A stretch of 64,000 bases of DNA. Origin: an uncultured Robinsoniella sp. (GTDB taxonomy: Bacteria; Bacillota; Clostridia; Lachnospirales; Lachnospiraceae). The position numbers and the translations under genes are program-made. The stretch lies in NCBI GenBank assembly GCA_900540475.1, contig UQGG01000008.1, positions 136,173-200,172 of the forward strand, in the 5' to 3' direction. The notes beneath the pieces are model-generated. The model searched no databases. It had not been told where the DNA came from and was given only the letters and a program-made list of their open reading frames with translations. Positions 40,931 to 48,388 of this stretch are shown piece after piece (the stretch's first letter is position 1; every line of letters begins with the position of its first letter).

Positions 40931-41929
40931 TTACAGACCCACGCTCTGTATCGCCTTTTCATACTTTTGCAGATCTGCATTCCAGTCCGCATACGCAGGA
41001 TCCTCCCGCCTGTCTGGTAACGTATAATTTTCCTTCAGATATTTTCCCAGATAAGCGGTTATCTTCCGGGCACCATTGTAGTTCATGTGGTCGCCCTTAT
41101 CCCTTGTATCGGATATCCAGTCCACCTGATACTCCTTTCCCGGCTTGTTCAGATCCAGGAATGGGATTTCATTTTCCTTGGCATATTGGGCGACTGTACG
41201 ATGCCTCTTATAATTCCAGGAATTTGCGGAAGGTACCTCTACAAATAAAAGTTCAATTCCTTTCTCCCTGCACAGGGCAACAATCTTATCCAGATAATAC
41301 CGTGGAATGGGATCCATTGTTGTAATTCTCTTGCGCCTGCGCATATAACGTTTGCCAAGATATGCATCCACACGGTCCGTATATCGGAAACCTTTCCAGA
41401 AATTATCAAACGTATACTTTACTTTTCCCGTGAAATCCTCCGGCTTTAACATTTTCCAGCGGTTATGGTATTGGAACACCGGGAATTTATCTGCCAGGCC
41501 AGCAAAAATCAACTTTTCCCGTTCCTTTGCAGGACTTGCATTCTGGAAAATTTCGTCGGTTTCATACACAACTACCCTGGGCGACTGGTGCTCCAGTACG
41601 GATTTCAGTAGATAATATGCCTCATACACACGCTGCCCCGGTTCTCCGCAGACATAAGATGCCAGCCCATAATCCTTCCACAGCTGCATGGGTGTGTAAG
41701 CTGCATATATATCACTGTTGCCTATTGCAATTACATCCAGGGAATTTTTTCGTTCCGTATAGATTGCCCGTGTCTCCGGTTCTTTGATTCCGCTGGCGGG
41801 GGTATTATCCTTTGGTTTCAAGACCTGGGATGCGCCGGTGAGAAGTACCAGGGCGATTCCCAGAAATACAGCCATTTTCAACAGGAATAGAAATCCGCTT
41901 TTCAGTAGCGTCCGTTGATTGAAGTTCAT
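40931..41929 (-). CDS. DltD-like SGNH-fold protein
   Basis: 332 residues. One N-terminal membrane segment (about 12-32) puts the rest outside the cell. The SGNH-like elements are a nucleophile block VIAIGNSDIYAAYTP, a FVEVPSANSWN strand and a C-terminal GDHMNYNGARK with the Asp-X-X-His-like pair. DltD completes transfer of D-alanine from the DltB channel to teichoic acid. It is the last gene of the dlt-like unit, 71 bp after the MBOAT gene. The family is diverse, so the acceptor could be another wall polymer. AGGAGG precedes the ATG. Confidence 0.75.
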   Translation of the reverse strand: MNFNQRTLLKSGFLFLLKMAVFLGIALVLLTGASQVLKPKDNTPASGIKEPETRAIYTERKNSLDVIAIGNSDIYAAYTPMQLWKDYGLASYVCGEPGQRVYEAYYLLKSVLEHQSPRVVVYETDEIFQNASPAKEREKLIFAGLADKFPVFQYHNRWKMLKPEDFTGKVKYTFDNFWKGFRYTDRVDAYLGKRYMRRRKRITTMDPIPRYYLDKIVALCREKGIELLFVEVPSANSWNYKRHRTVAQYAKENEIPFLDLNKPGKEYQVDWISDTRDKGDHMNYNGARKITAYLGKYLKENYTLPDRREDPAYADWNADLQKYEKAIQSVGL

Positions 41930-42000
41930 TTTGTTTCCTCCTGCTGCTATTTCTCTTTAGATTCATGACATGGTTTTAAGGCATGGTTTTTCAGCAAACT

Positions 42001-43590
42001 CTAAAACTGAGCATAGATAAAGTCAACCGGCATATATCCCATTCCGTAAGCCCCCAGCAGCAGCACCGAAAAGGCGGCTGCATAGTAAATAGCAAACCTG
42101 ACTGCGATATGCCTTTTGGAAATCCATTCTCTTAGATGTACTCCCATTTCCTGGGCAAAACTTACAGCAAATACCACTATGATCCCAAAACCCACTGCTG
42201 CATAGTCCATCCTGTCCATTCCCAGATTCAATAAAACACCTTCTCTGAGTGGTGCCAGGGAAAATCCGCCAAACATGGAAAACAGCATTTTGACCCCAAC
42301 TTTCAGACTTACCGCCCGGAAGAACAGCATGCCGATATTGACTAAAAAGAAGGTTCTTAAAATCTGCCAAAATTGAAATCTCCAGCTTTTACGATTAATA
42401 TGAAGTACTTTGCAAATCTTTACAAACAGAGGCTCTGCCAGCATACCCAGCATAATAATCAGAAAATAATACATGCCGTAAAATACATATTTCCAGCTGG
42501 AGCCATGCCAAAATCCGTTGCACAGCCACACTGGAAACAGCGCACAGGCAGAAGGCAGCAGCTTCGCCAGATGTGGAGAAAGATGGTTCCTGCCCCATTT
42601 GCCCAGTCGCATCACCCGTTTGGACAAAGATACCGAATAGAAAATGTAATCCCGGAACCAGGCTCCAAGTGTAATATGCCACCTCCTCCAGAATTCAGAT
42701 ACATTTTTCGAAAAGAATGGCCTTTCAAAATTTTCAGGCAGCCGGACGCCAAACAGCTGGGCGCTGCCGATTACCATATCCATACACCCGGAAAATTCAC
42801 AATAGATTTGTATGGTATAGCATAGAACTGCTGTGGCAATTGTAATCCCGGTATAATCAGGATAGGCGGTAAAAACGGTATTTACCAGAATATTTAAGCG
42901 GTCTGCAATTACAATTTTCTTAAATAGCCCCCATACGATCCGCTGTATACCAAATGATATATTTTTTGGCTGAAAGGAGTGCCCTTTCAAAAGTTCGTCT
43001 GACATTTGGTCGTAGCGTCCAATAGGTCCTTCCACAATCTGACCAAAAAAGCTTAGAAACAGTGCCAGATGACCCAGGTTTTTATCTGCTCTGTATTTGC
43101 CCCGGTATACATCAATGATATAACCAATAGCCGACAGGGTATAAAAGGAAATCCCAAGAGGGAGCAGAAGCCGCAGCTCCGTCATCCCGCCGTCTATATG
43201 TAAACCCTGTAAGATATGATTCACATTTAATGCAAAGAAATTATAGTATTTTAAAAATGCCAGAATACCCAGGTTGAACAAAATGGCGCACGCTGCAGCC
43301 AGGCGTTTCCTTTTCTGTAGCTGCAAGCGCAGAACCATCTGTTCCGCCTGCCCTGCATCCGCCATTTTGTCCCGGTATTCGTCCTGCAATATGGTTAGAA
43401 TGATACCTGTACCATATACAACAACCGTAGACAGCATAAGAAATCCCATTAATTTTGCACTGGACAGATAGTAAAACAGATAACTGGCTGCCAATAATAC
43501 AGTCCATCTGACTTTTTTAGGGAGGATATAATAAAGGATACCAGTCCCAGTCAGAAACAGCAGCATGTATGTATAGGAATTATAAGCCAT
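42001..43590 (-). CDS. DltB-like MBOAT acyltransferase
   Basis: 529 residues with about 11 membrane segments. MBOAT marks: the tunnel region with LPLGISFYTLSAIGYIIDVYRG, PFFSKNVSEFWRRWHITLGAWFRDYIFY, and the catalytic histidine in CNGFWHGSSWKYVFYGMYY. DltB passes the acyl group from the carrier protein across the membrane. A charged cytoplasmic loop (about 65-90, ILQDEYRDKMADAGQ) is longer than in many DltB proteins, so it also resembles alginate O-acetyltransferase AlgI. The carrier protein and ligase beside it favour aminoacyl transfer. GAGGGG precedes the ATG. Confidence 0.85.
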   Translation of the reverse strand: MAYNSYTYMLLFLTGTGILYYILPKKVRWTVLLAASYLFYYLSSAKLMGFLMLSTVVVYGTGIILTILQDEYRDKMADAGQAEQMVLRLQLQKRKRLAAACAILFNLGILAFLKYYNFFALNVNHILQGLHIDGGMTELRLLLPLGISFYTLSAIGYIIDVYRGKYRADKNLGHLALFLSFFGQIVEGPIGRYDQMSDELLKGHSFQPKNISFGIQRIVWGLFKKIVIADRLNILVNTVFTAYPDYTGITIATAVLCYTIQIYCEFSGCMDMVIGSAQLFGVRLPENFERPFFSKNVSEFWRRWHITLGAWFRDYIFYSVSLSKRVMRLGKWGRNHLSPHLAKLLPSACALFPVWLCNGFWHGSSWKYVFYGMYYFLIIMLGMLAEPLFVKICKVLHINRKSWRFQFWQILRTFFLVNIGMLFFRAVSLKVGVKMLFSMFGGFSLAPLREGVLLNLGMDRMDYAAVGFGIIVVFAVSFAQEMGVHLREWISKRHIAVRFAIYYAAAFSVLLLGAYGMGYMPVDFIYAQF

Positions 43591-43602
43591 AGGTTCCCCT
43601 CA

Positions 43603-43836
43603 CTACACCCGGGAAGGCTGGCGAGCCGAGATAAACGCATAAATAGTATCCGCAGAGCGGAAGTGATCCGGGGTAATATCTACCGGAGTAATATCCATCT
43701 GGTAAATATCACTGATTTCAGATACCAGCTGGATCATTTCGAAGGAGTCTAAAATATGATCCTCGATCAGATTTTCCTCTTTTCTAAAATCTACTCCGGG
43801 TTTTATCTGTTCCAGTATTTTAAATATTTCATCCAT
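43603..43836 (-). CDS. DltC-like acyl carrier protein
   Basis: 77 residues, normal carrier size. The phosphopantetheine serine is Ser31 in LDSFEMIQL (DSF in place of the usual DSL). Short helices follow the four-helix carrier pattern, and the protein is acidic. It would carry the activated amino acid as a thioester. It overlaps the ligase gene by 8 bp, and the MBOAT gene follows 12 bp later. AGGAGG precedes the ATG. Confidence 0.88.
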   Translation of the reverse strand: MDEIFKILEQIKPGVDFRKEENLIEDHILDSFEMIQLVSEISDIYQMDITPVDITPDHFRSADTIYAFISARQPSRV

Positions 43837-45364
43837 TACATATGCCTCCTAATTTTTTATAATTTCTCTGCAGCCACTTCCGGTCTATTTTTCCATTTGT
43901 GTTTACCGGCATCTTCTCTGTTAAAATGTATAGTCCGGGGTACATATAGGAAGGAACTTTGTTTTTTATTTTTGTGATAACCGTATTCTGATCCACATTT
44001 TTGCCTTTGTAAACCAGTACTATTTTTTTCTCATTTTCATCATAGACGCAGACACAGTTGTCGATATTCTCCAGGGAGCCTGCCGCAGCCTCAATTTCAC
44101 CCAGTTCAATGCGGCACCCCATATGTTTAATCTGAAAATCTTTGCGGGATACATACATAAGTTCTCCCAGCTCATTATACTTAACAATATCTCCTGTTTT
44201 GTAAATCAGCTCCGGATACCTGTCATTGCAGGGGTTCTGCACAAATACGCTGTTCGTCTTCTCCGGGCTGCGGTAATAACCTTTTGCCAGAAAGGGGCCT
44301 CTGACGCAAAGTTCTCCTTCTTCACCGTAAGGAACTTTTCTTCCTTCTTCATTCAGAATCAGGATATCACAGTTATTACATGCCTTGCCAATGGGCAGTA
44401 CTTCCTCGTCTTCAAAATCCCGATCCACAATATAATACGTGCATATATCGGTTATTTCCGTAGGCCCGTACAAGTTTGCATATAACAAATCCGGCATGTG
44501 CGCCCTCCAGACATTTAACTGCTTCATGGGCATTACTTCTCCCGCAAAGAGCACTTTTTTTAAGTCCGGCAGCTCCATATAATCCAGAGCCTTCCAGTTT
44601 GCCACAAGACAGAGGGCAGATGGTACCCAGTAAATGGTATTTACCTTTCTGTCTCTTAAATATTCCAGCAGCTGCATGGGAAATGAAAAGAGTTGCCGCG
44701 GTATAATCTGCATAGCTGCGCCGCTTCTGATCGTACTGAAAATATCCAGCACTGACATACTAAAGTAAAAAGGCGTCTGGCTGCCAAAAACGGTGTTCTG
44801 GCTGATCCCAAAAGTCTCCACCACCCAATCTGAATAGGCAATCACGCTATCGTGGCTTACCACCACACCTTTTGGCTCACCGGTAGATCCTGATGTATAG
44901 AGCACATACAGCGGGTCCGTTTCGATCATAGCCCTTCTGATGTCTCTTAACAGCCAGCTGCTTTCTTCCTGTTCCACCACCGTCTCATAGATGATTACGG
45001 CTCCCTGGGGTAAAAGTTCTCTGGCTGCTTCTTCATGCTCCCTGTCCGTTAATATGGCAAAGGGTTGCAGGTTCTCTAAGATCACCTTCAGCCTGTCTTT
45101 TGGCATCTGAATATCCATCATGGTGTAAAAGTTCCCGCTGTACGCAACTCCCAGAAGTGCTTCCATACTCTTAACACTTCTATCCAGATAAATTGCCACA
45201 GGCGCATTCCGAAGATGGGAGTTGCCAAGACAACTCCCAATTCTCCTTGCACGGTCCTTTAATTCACAATAAGAGATGCTCCTGTCTCCATCTGCAAAAA
45301 CTTCTTTCGCGGAGTATTTTTCCACAGACGCTTCAAAAAGCTGTAATATATTTTTTTCTCTCAC
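43829..45364 (-). CDS. DltA-like amino acid adenylation enzyme
   Basis: 511 residues, the size of DltA. Adenylation motifs: A3 LYTSGSTGEPKGVV (about 155), A5 NLYGPTEITDIC (about 300), A7 YKTGDIVKY (about 395) and A10 NTNGKIDRKWL with the catalytic lysine near the end. It activates an amino acid (D-alanine in true DltA) and loads the carrier protein encoded next. The residue set deciding D-alanine specificity was not checked. The start is GTG with AGGAGA 7 bp upstream. It lies 11 bp after a small lipoprotein gene. Confidence 0.87.
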   Translation of the reverse strand: MREKNILQLFEASVEKYSAKEVFADGDRSISYCELKDRARRIGSCLGNSHLRNAPVAIYLDRSVKSMEALLGVAYSGNFYTMMDIQMPKDRLKVILENLQPFAILTDREHEEAARELLPQGAVIIYETVVEQEESSWLLRDIRRAMIETDPLYVLYTSGSTGEPKGVVVSHDSVIAYSDWVVETFGISQNTVFGSQTPFYFSMSVLDIFSTIRSGAAMQIIPRQLFSFPMQLLEYLRDRKVNTIYWVPSALCLVANWKALDYMELPDLKKVLFAGEVMPMKQLNVWRAHMPDLLYANLYGPTEITDICTYYIVDRDFEDEEVLPIGKACNNCDILILNEEGRKVPYGEEGELCVRGPFLAKGYYRSPEKTNSVFVQNPCNDRYPELIYKTGDIVKYNELGELMYVSRKDFQIKHMGCRIELGEIEAAAGSLENIDNCVCVYDENEKKIVLVYKGKNVDQNTVITKIKNKVPSYMYPGLYILTEKMPVNTNGKIDRKWLQRNYKKLGGICNG

Positions 45365-45375
45365 AGATAATTCTC

Positions 45376-45777
45376 CTATTTTGTCAGTTCACTGCTTTGT
45401 GTGTTTCCTGTTCCGGAATCCGACTGCATCATGGCCTGTCCGTCATCATTATTCTCAGACATGCCGCCCTCTTCAGACTCATTTTGCATTTCCTTTTTCT
45501 GACTGCGGTCAATCTGCTTTTCACTGGATCCACTACCGCTTGTCTGCTTTTTATTGGACCCACTGCCGCTTGTCTGCATCTCGTTTTTCTGGCTTCCAAC
45601 CGGTTTCTCACTGGTCTGCGTTTCTTTTTGTCTGGATCCGCTTTCTCTGGTCACGATTGTAGATTCCGTTTTAGAAGTAGTTTCGTTCGTACTGGGATTT
45701 GCTCCACATGCCGCCATGGTAATGGATAATGCTCCTAACGCAGCGACTATTATTCCTTTTATAAGTATTTTTCTCAT
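45376..45777 (-). CDS. Small repeat-containing lipoprotein
   Basis: 133 residues. The signal peptide has lipobox ITMAAC with Cys24. The mature part is wholly polar and low in complexity, rich in Ser, Gln, Lys and Glu, with repeated EMQTSGSGSNKK / QTSGSGSSEK units and an acidic tail with ENNDDGQAMM. No folded domain is evident; it may be a flexible surface protein. It lies 11 bp before the dltA-like gene, where canonical dlt operons have the small dltX, but it shares no obvious likeness with DltX. The frame is open to 45840, but GTGAGGA sits 8 bp before the ATG at 45777, which also starts the signal peptide. Confidence 0.7.
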   Translation of the reverse strand: MRKILIKGIIVAALGALSITMAACGANPSTNETTSKTESTIVTRESGSRQKETQTSEKPVGSQKNEMQTSGSGSNKKQTSGSGSSEKQIDRSQKKEMQNESEEGGMSENNDDGQAMMQSDSGTGNTQSSELTK

Positions 45778-45833
45778 ATAATTTGTCCTCACTTTCTTGT
45801 GCAATTCAAAGCGTACCTTAAAAACTATTTCGC

Positions 45834-45851
45834 CTGACACTCAACTGTCAG
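45834..45851. promoter_or_regulatory. Inverted repeat upstream of the lipoprotein-dlt genes
   Basis: CTGACA and TGTCAG flank 6 bases, about 60 bp before the lipoprotein start, within a 270-bp gap after the kinase gene. It may be an operator for the response regulator encoded upstream or a leader hairpin. Confidence 0.4.
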
Positions 45852-46047
45852 ATGTGTCATGTAATTCCAGGGGGTGTAGTGGGGCTTTGATTCGGAAATA
45901 CACGGCTGCACCCGGCAGCTGTGGGGCGGTCAGACATATCTTTCATTTTAAGGCACGCTCTGATGCATGCCTAACCATTTGTATTTGACTACAAAATTTA
46001 TCATATCACCTAATTCTTAACCAATCCTTAAAGGTTCATGATGAAAT

Positions 46048-47367
46048 CTAAACAACGGTTTTAAATTGTAATTTGATCCGGTACAAATCCCCGGTTTCCT
46101 CTACTTCACAGCTTCCTTCCATCTTATCCATCATTCCCTTAATGTTACGGATTCCGATTCCGGTACTCTCTACCCTTTCTATTTTCTTTAACTTGTGGTT
46201 TGCAAATAAAATGAATACCTGTTCTTTCTCATAAATAGTAGAAATCACAATTTCTTCTTTGGTATCTGCATACTTGATCATATTAGAGACAATATTATTC
46301 ATGATCCTGAGTACATAATCTATGGAAACTTCTACTTTAACTTCACGGAATTCGATATAGTGTTTTACCTGGAAACCACGTTTTTGAAGAGACAATACCA
46401 TTTCTGACATGATATCGTAAAAAATATCCTGAAAAGACTGGGGATCCATAAGTTCAATTTCTTCTTCTCTTAAAATCAGGAAAAATTCAAACATATTGTC
46501 TGACAGGCTCTTAATCTGATTTGCCTTTTCGTCAATCTTCTCTATGTAATCCTCCATCTGCTCTGTGCCATGATATTTTCTGCTCTTTAATATCTGTGTG
46601 TAGAGAAGAAGAGTAGTGAGGGGTGTTCGCAGATCGTGGGACATCTCGGTAACCAGCTCTTTATTTGCTTTTGACAATTTCTCATCCCTTTCCACCCGCA
46701 GCTTAAAGGATTTCCTCATTTCATCCAGACCATGTGCCAAAGCAGAGAGCTCGTCATTTCCTTTTAATGTAATCGGACAGTCAAGCTGCCCGCCTTCCAG
46801 AATCTCCACCTCCTGTTCCAGCTTTCCAATATAATCAATGGTTCTTTTTATTCCAAGCATCACAATTCCAATAAACACAAGACAGGAAAGAAGAATTTCT
46901 GCAATCGTTGCATAGTTAAAAACCCGGTAATCATAAAATCCGTCCAGAAAAACATCTGTCTGGGCATCTGAAAATTTCATGGGATAATATGCCTGCCACC
47001 CGTAATATTCTGCCTCCACATCATTTTCAGCGATACTATCATTATCGGGATAGTAGGAATCGTAGATCAACACCGAATCCTTATAGATGCTGATATGCAC
47101 TACATCCTGGTCTCTGACCCATTTTGTAATCTTGTCCGTATCGGATGTGGAAATATTGTTCTTCAGTATGTAATCCTGGAATTTCTGGGCATATTTAGAC
47201 TCCGTCTTTTCTGCATAATCTGACGTATCAAAATAATTATTCAGTTTTAGATCCACTGTCTTATGCAGAAAATAGTACAGGCCTCCGCTTATAATAAATG
47301 CAAAGATCATCAGCTGTACCAGCTTTCTTCTCAGTCCCCTTTTCTGAAACTTTATCTTTTTATCCAA
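46048..47367 (-). CDS. Sensor histidine kinase (OmpR-partner type)
   Basis: 439 residues from a TTG start. Membrane segments at about 18-35 and 140-160 flank an extracytoplasmic domain of about 105 residues. HAMP follows (IEILEGGQLDCPITLKGNDELSALAHGLDEM). The H-box is VTEMSHDLRTPLTTLL, the N-box NIVSNMIKYAD and the G-box STGIGIRNIKGMM. The frame is open to 47427, overlapping the regulator gene, but a GGGGG run lies 8 bp before the TTG at 47367, which overlaps the regulator stop codon region. This start gives a normal basic N-terminus (LDKKIKFQKRGLRRK). It probably controls the dlt-like genes that follow, perhaps in response to envelope stress or cationic peptides. Confidence 0.88.
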   Translation of the reverse strand: MDKKIKFQKRGLRRKLVQLMIFAFIISGGLYYFLHKTVDLKLNNYFDTSDYAEKTESKYAQKFQDYILKNNISTSDTDKITKWVRDQDVVHISIYKDSVLIYDSYYPDNDSIAENDVEAEYYGWQAYYPMKFSDAQTDVFLDGFYDYRVFNYATIAEILLSCLVFIGIVMLGIKRTIDYIGKLEQEVEILEGGQLDCPITLKGNDELSALAHGLDEMRKSFKLRVERDEKLSKANKELVTEMSHDLRTPLTTLLLYTQILKSRKYHGTEQMEDYIEKIDEKANQIKSLSDNMFEFFLILREEEIELMDPQSFQDIFYDIMSEMVLSLQKRGFQVKHYIEFREVKVEVSIDYVLRIMNNIVSNMIKYADTKEEIVISTIYEKEQVFILFANHKLKKIERVESTGIGIRNIKGMMDKMEGSCEVEETGDLYRIKLQFKTVV

Positions 47368-48046
47368 ACCGATACCCCCTGCCCCAAACTGTGCGTATGC
47401 ACTTTGGATCCTGCGGGTCATCCTCAATCTTCAGCCGCAGTTTACGGATATGTACCATAACTGTACCATTAGACACGTAAAAATACGGTTCATTCCACAC
47501 ACTTTCGTAAATATTTTGTATGGTAAATATTCTCTTTGGATGTTTCATCAAAAGAAGCAATATCTTATATTCAATGTCTGTTAACGCCAGTTCTTTATCG
47601 CCTTTCCAAACCTCATTATAATTTTCATTAATACGAATCCCCATGCCGTTTACATAGCGGTCTTCATTCACCTCTTCTTTCCCCTTATAGACACAATATC
47701 TTCTCACCAGCGCCTTTACTCTCGCCAAAAGTTCCGAATAAGAAAACGGCTTGGATAAATAATCGTCGCCCCCTGCCATCAGACCCATTAATTTATCCGA
47801 ATCCTGGGATTTGGCAGTCAGAAAAAGAACCGGTACATTAGATACTTTCCGAATCTCTTCACAGGTTCGAAATCCCGAGATCCCAGGCATCATAACATCC
47901 AGAATAACCAGATCCGTATCGCTGTCCAGGAGTTTCAGCCCCTCGGTCCCGTTACCGGCCTCGGTCACTGTGTAGTCCTCTCCCTCTAAAAGAATTCTGA
48001 CACCTTCCCTTATCTCTGCGTTATCTTCGATCATTAATATATTCAT
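47360..48046 (-). CDS. OmpR/PhoB-family response regulator
   Basis: 228 residues. The receiver has MIEDN, the phospho-acceptor Asp50 in LVILDVMMPG and the YLSKPFS lysine motif. The winged-helix output domain covers about 130-228, with LALTDIEYKILLLLMKHPKRIFT and MVHIRKLRLKIEDDPQDPKCIRTVWGRGYRF. GGGAGG is 7 bp before the ATG at 48046; the ATG at 48052 is only 1 bp from it and rejected. It is the first gene of the two-component plus dlt-like unit. Confidence 0.95.
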   Translation of the reverse strand: MNILMIEDNAEIREGVRILLEGEDYTVTEAGNGTEGLKLLDSDTDLVILDVMMPGISGFRTCEEIRKVSNVPVLFLTAKSQDSDKLMGLMAGGDDYLSKPFSYSELLARVKALVRRYCVYKGKEEVNEDRYVNGMGIRINENYNEVWKGDKELALTDIEYKILLLLMKHPKRIFTIQNIYESVWNEPYFYVSNGTVMVHIRKLRLKIEDDPQDPKCIRTVWGRGYRFG

Positions 48047-48077
48047 TGCCATACCTCCCGGATTTTTTATTTAGAAA

Positions 48078-48118
48078 ACCCATAATTTCATCAATCAATC
48101 CTGATAGAAATTATGGGT
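48078..48118 (-). other. Perfect 12-bp inverted repeat in the regulator leader
   Basis: ACCCATAATTTC (48078-48089) pairs with GAAATTATGGGT (48107-48118). On the minus strand it is followed by TTTTCTAAATAAAAAAT and then the regulator gene. It could be an operator or a leaky terminator (attenuator) 30 bp before the gene. Confidence 0.5.
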
Positions 48119-48339
48119 CTCATTATATTTTATGATATACCTATAAGTTTTAAGTTTGTAAGCGCAGTCCAGCTTCGCTTCCAATGGAACACATTTATAT
48201 CACAATTAGACATGTTATCAGTATAACACCTTTAGCGGGATAAACATTTAGCTGGGATGAATTTTTTTTTATTATTCTCTTAATTTATACTTGTATCTAT
48301 ATGAAATGACTCCAATATATCCAGTTTTTCCCTTATTTA

Positions 48340-48384
48340 AAAAAAGACCTGCAAATCAATTTACACTGATTCGCAAGCCTTCCA
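48340..48384 (-). terminator. Terminator of the GH3 gene
   Basis: On the minus strand AAGGCTTGCGAATCA pairs with TGATTTGCAGGTCTT (15 bp with three G-U pairs), followed by seven T residues. It begins 5 bp after the GH3 stop codon. Confidence 0.88.
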
Positions 48385-48388
48385 AAAC

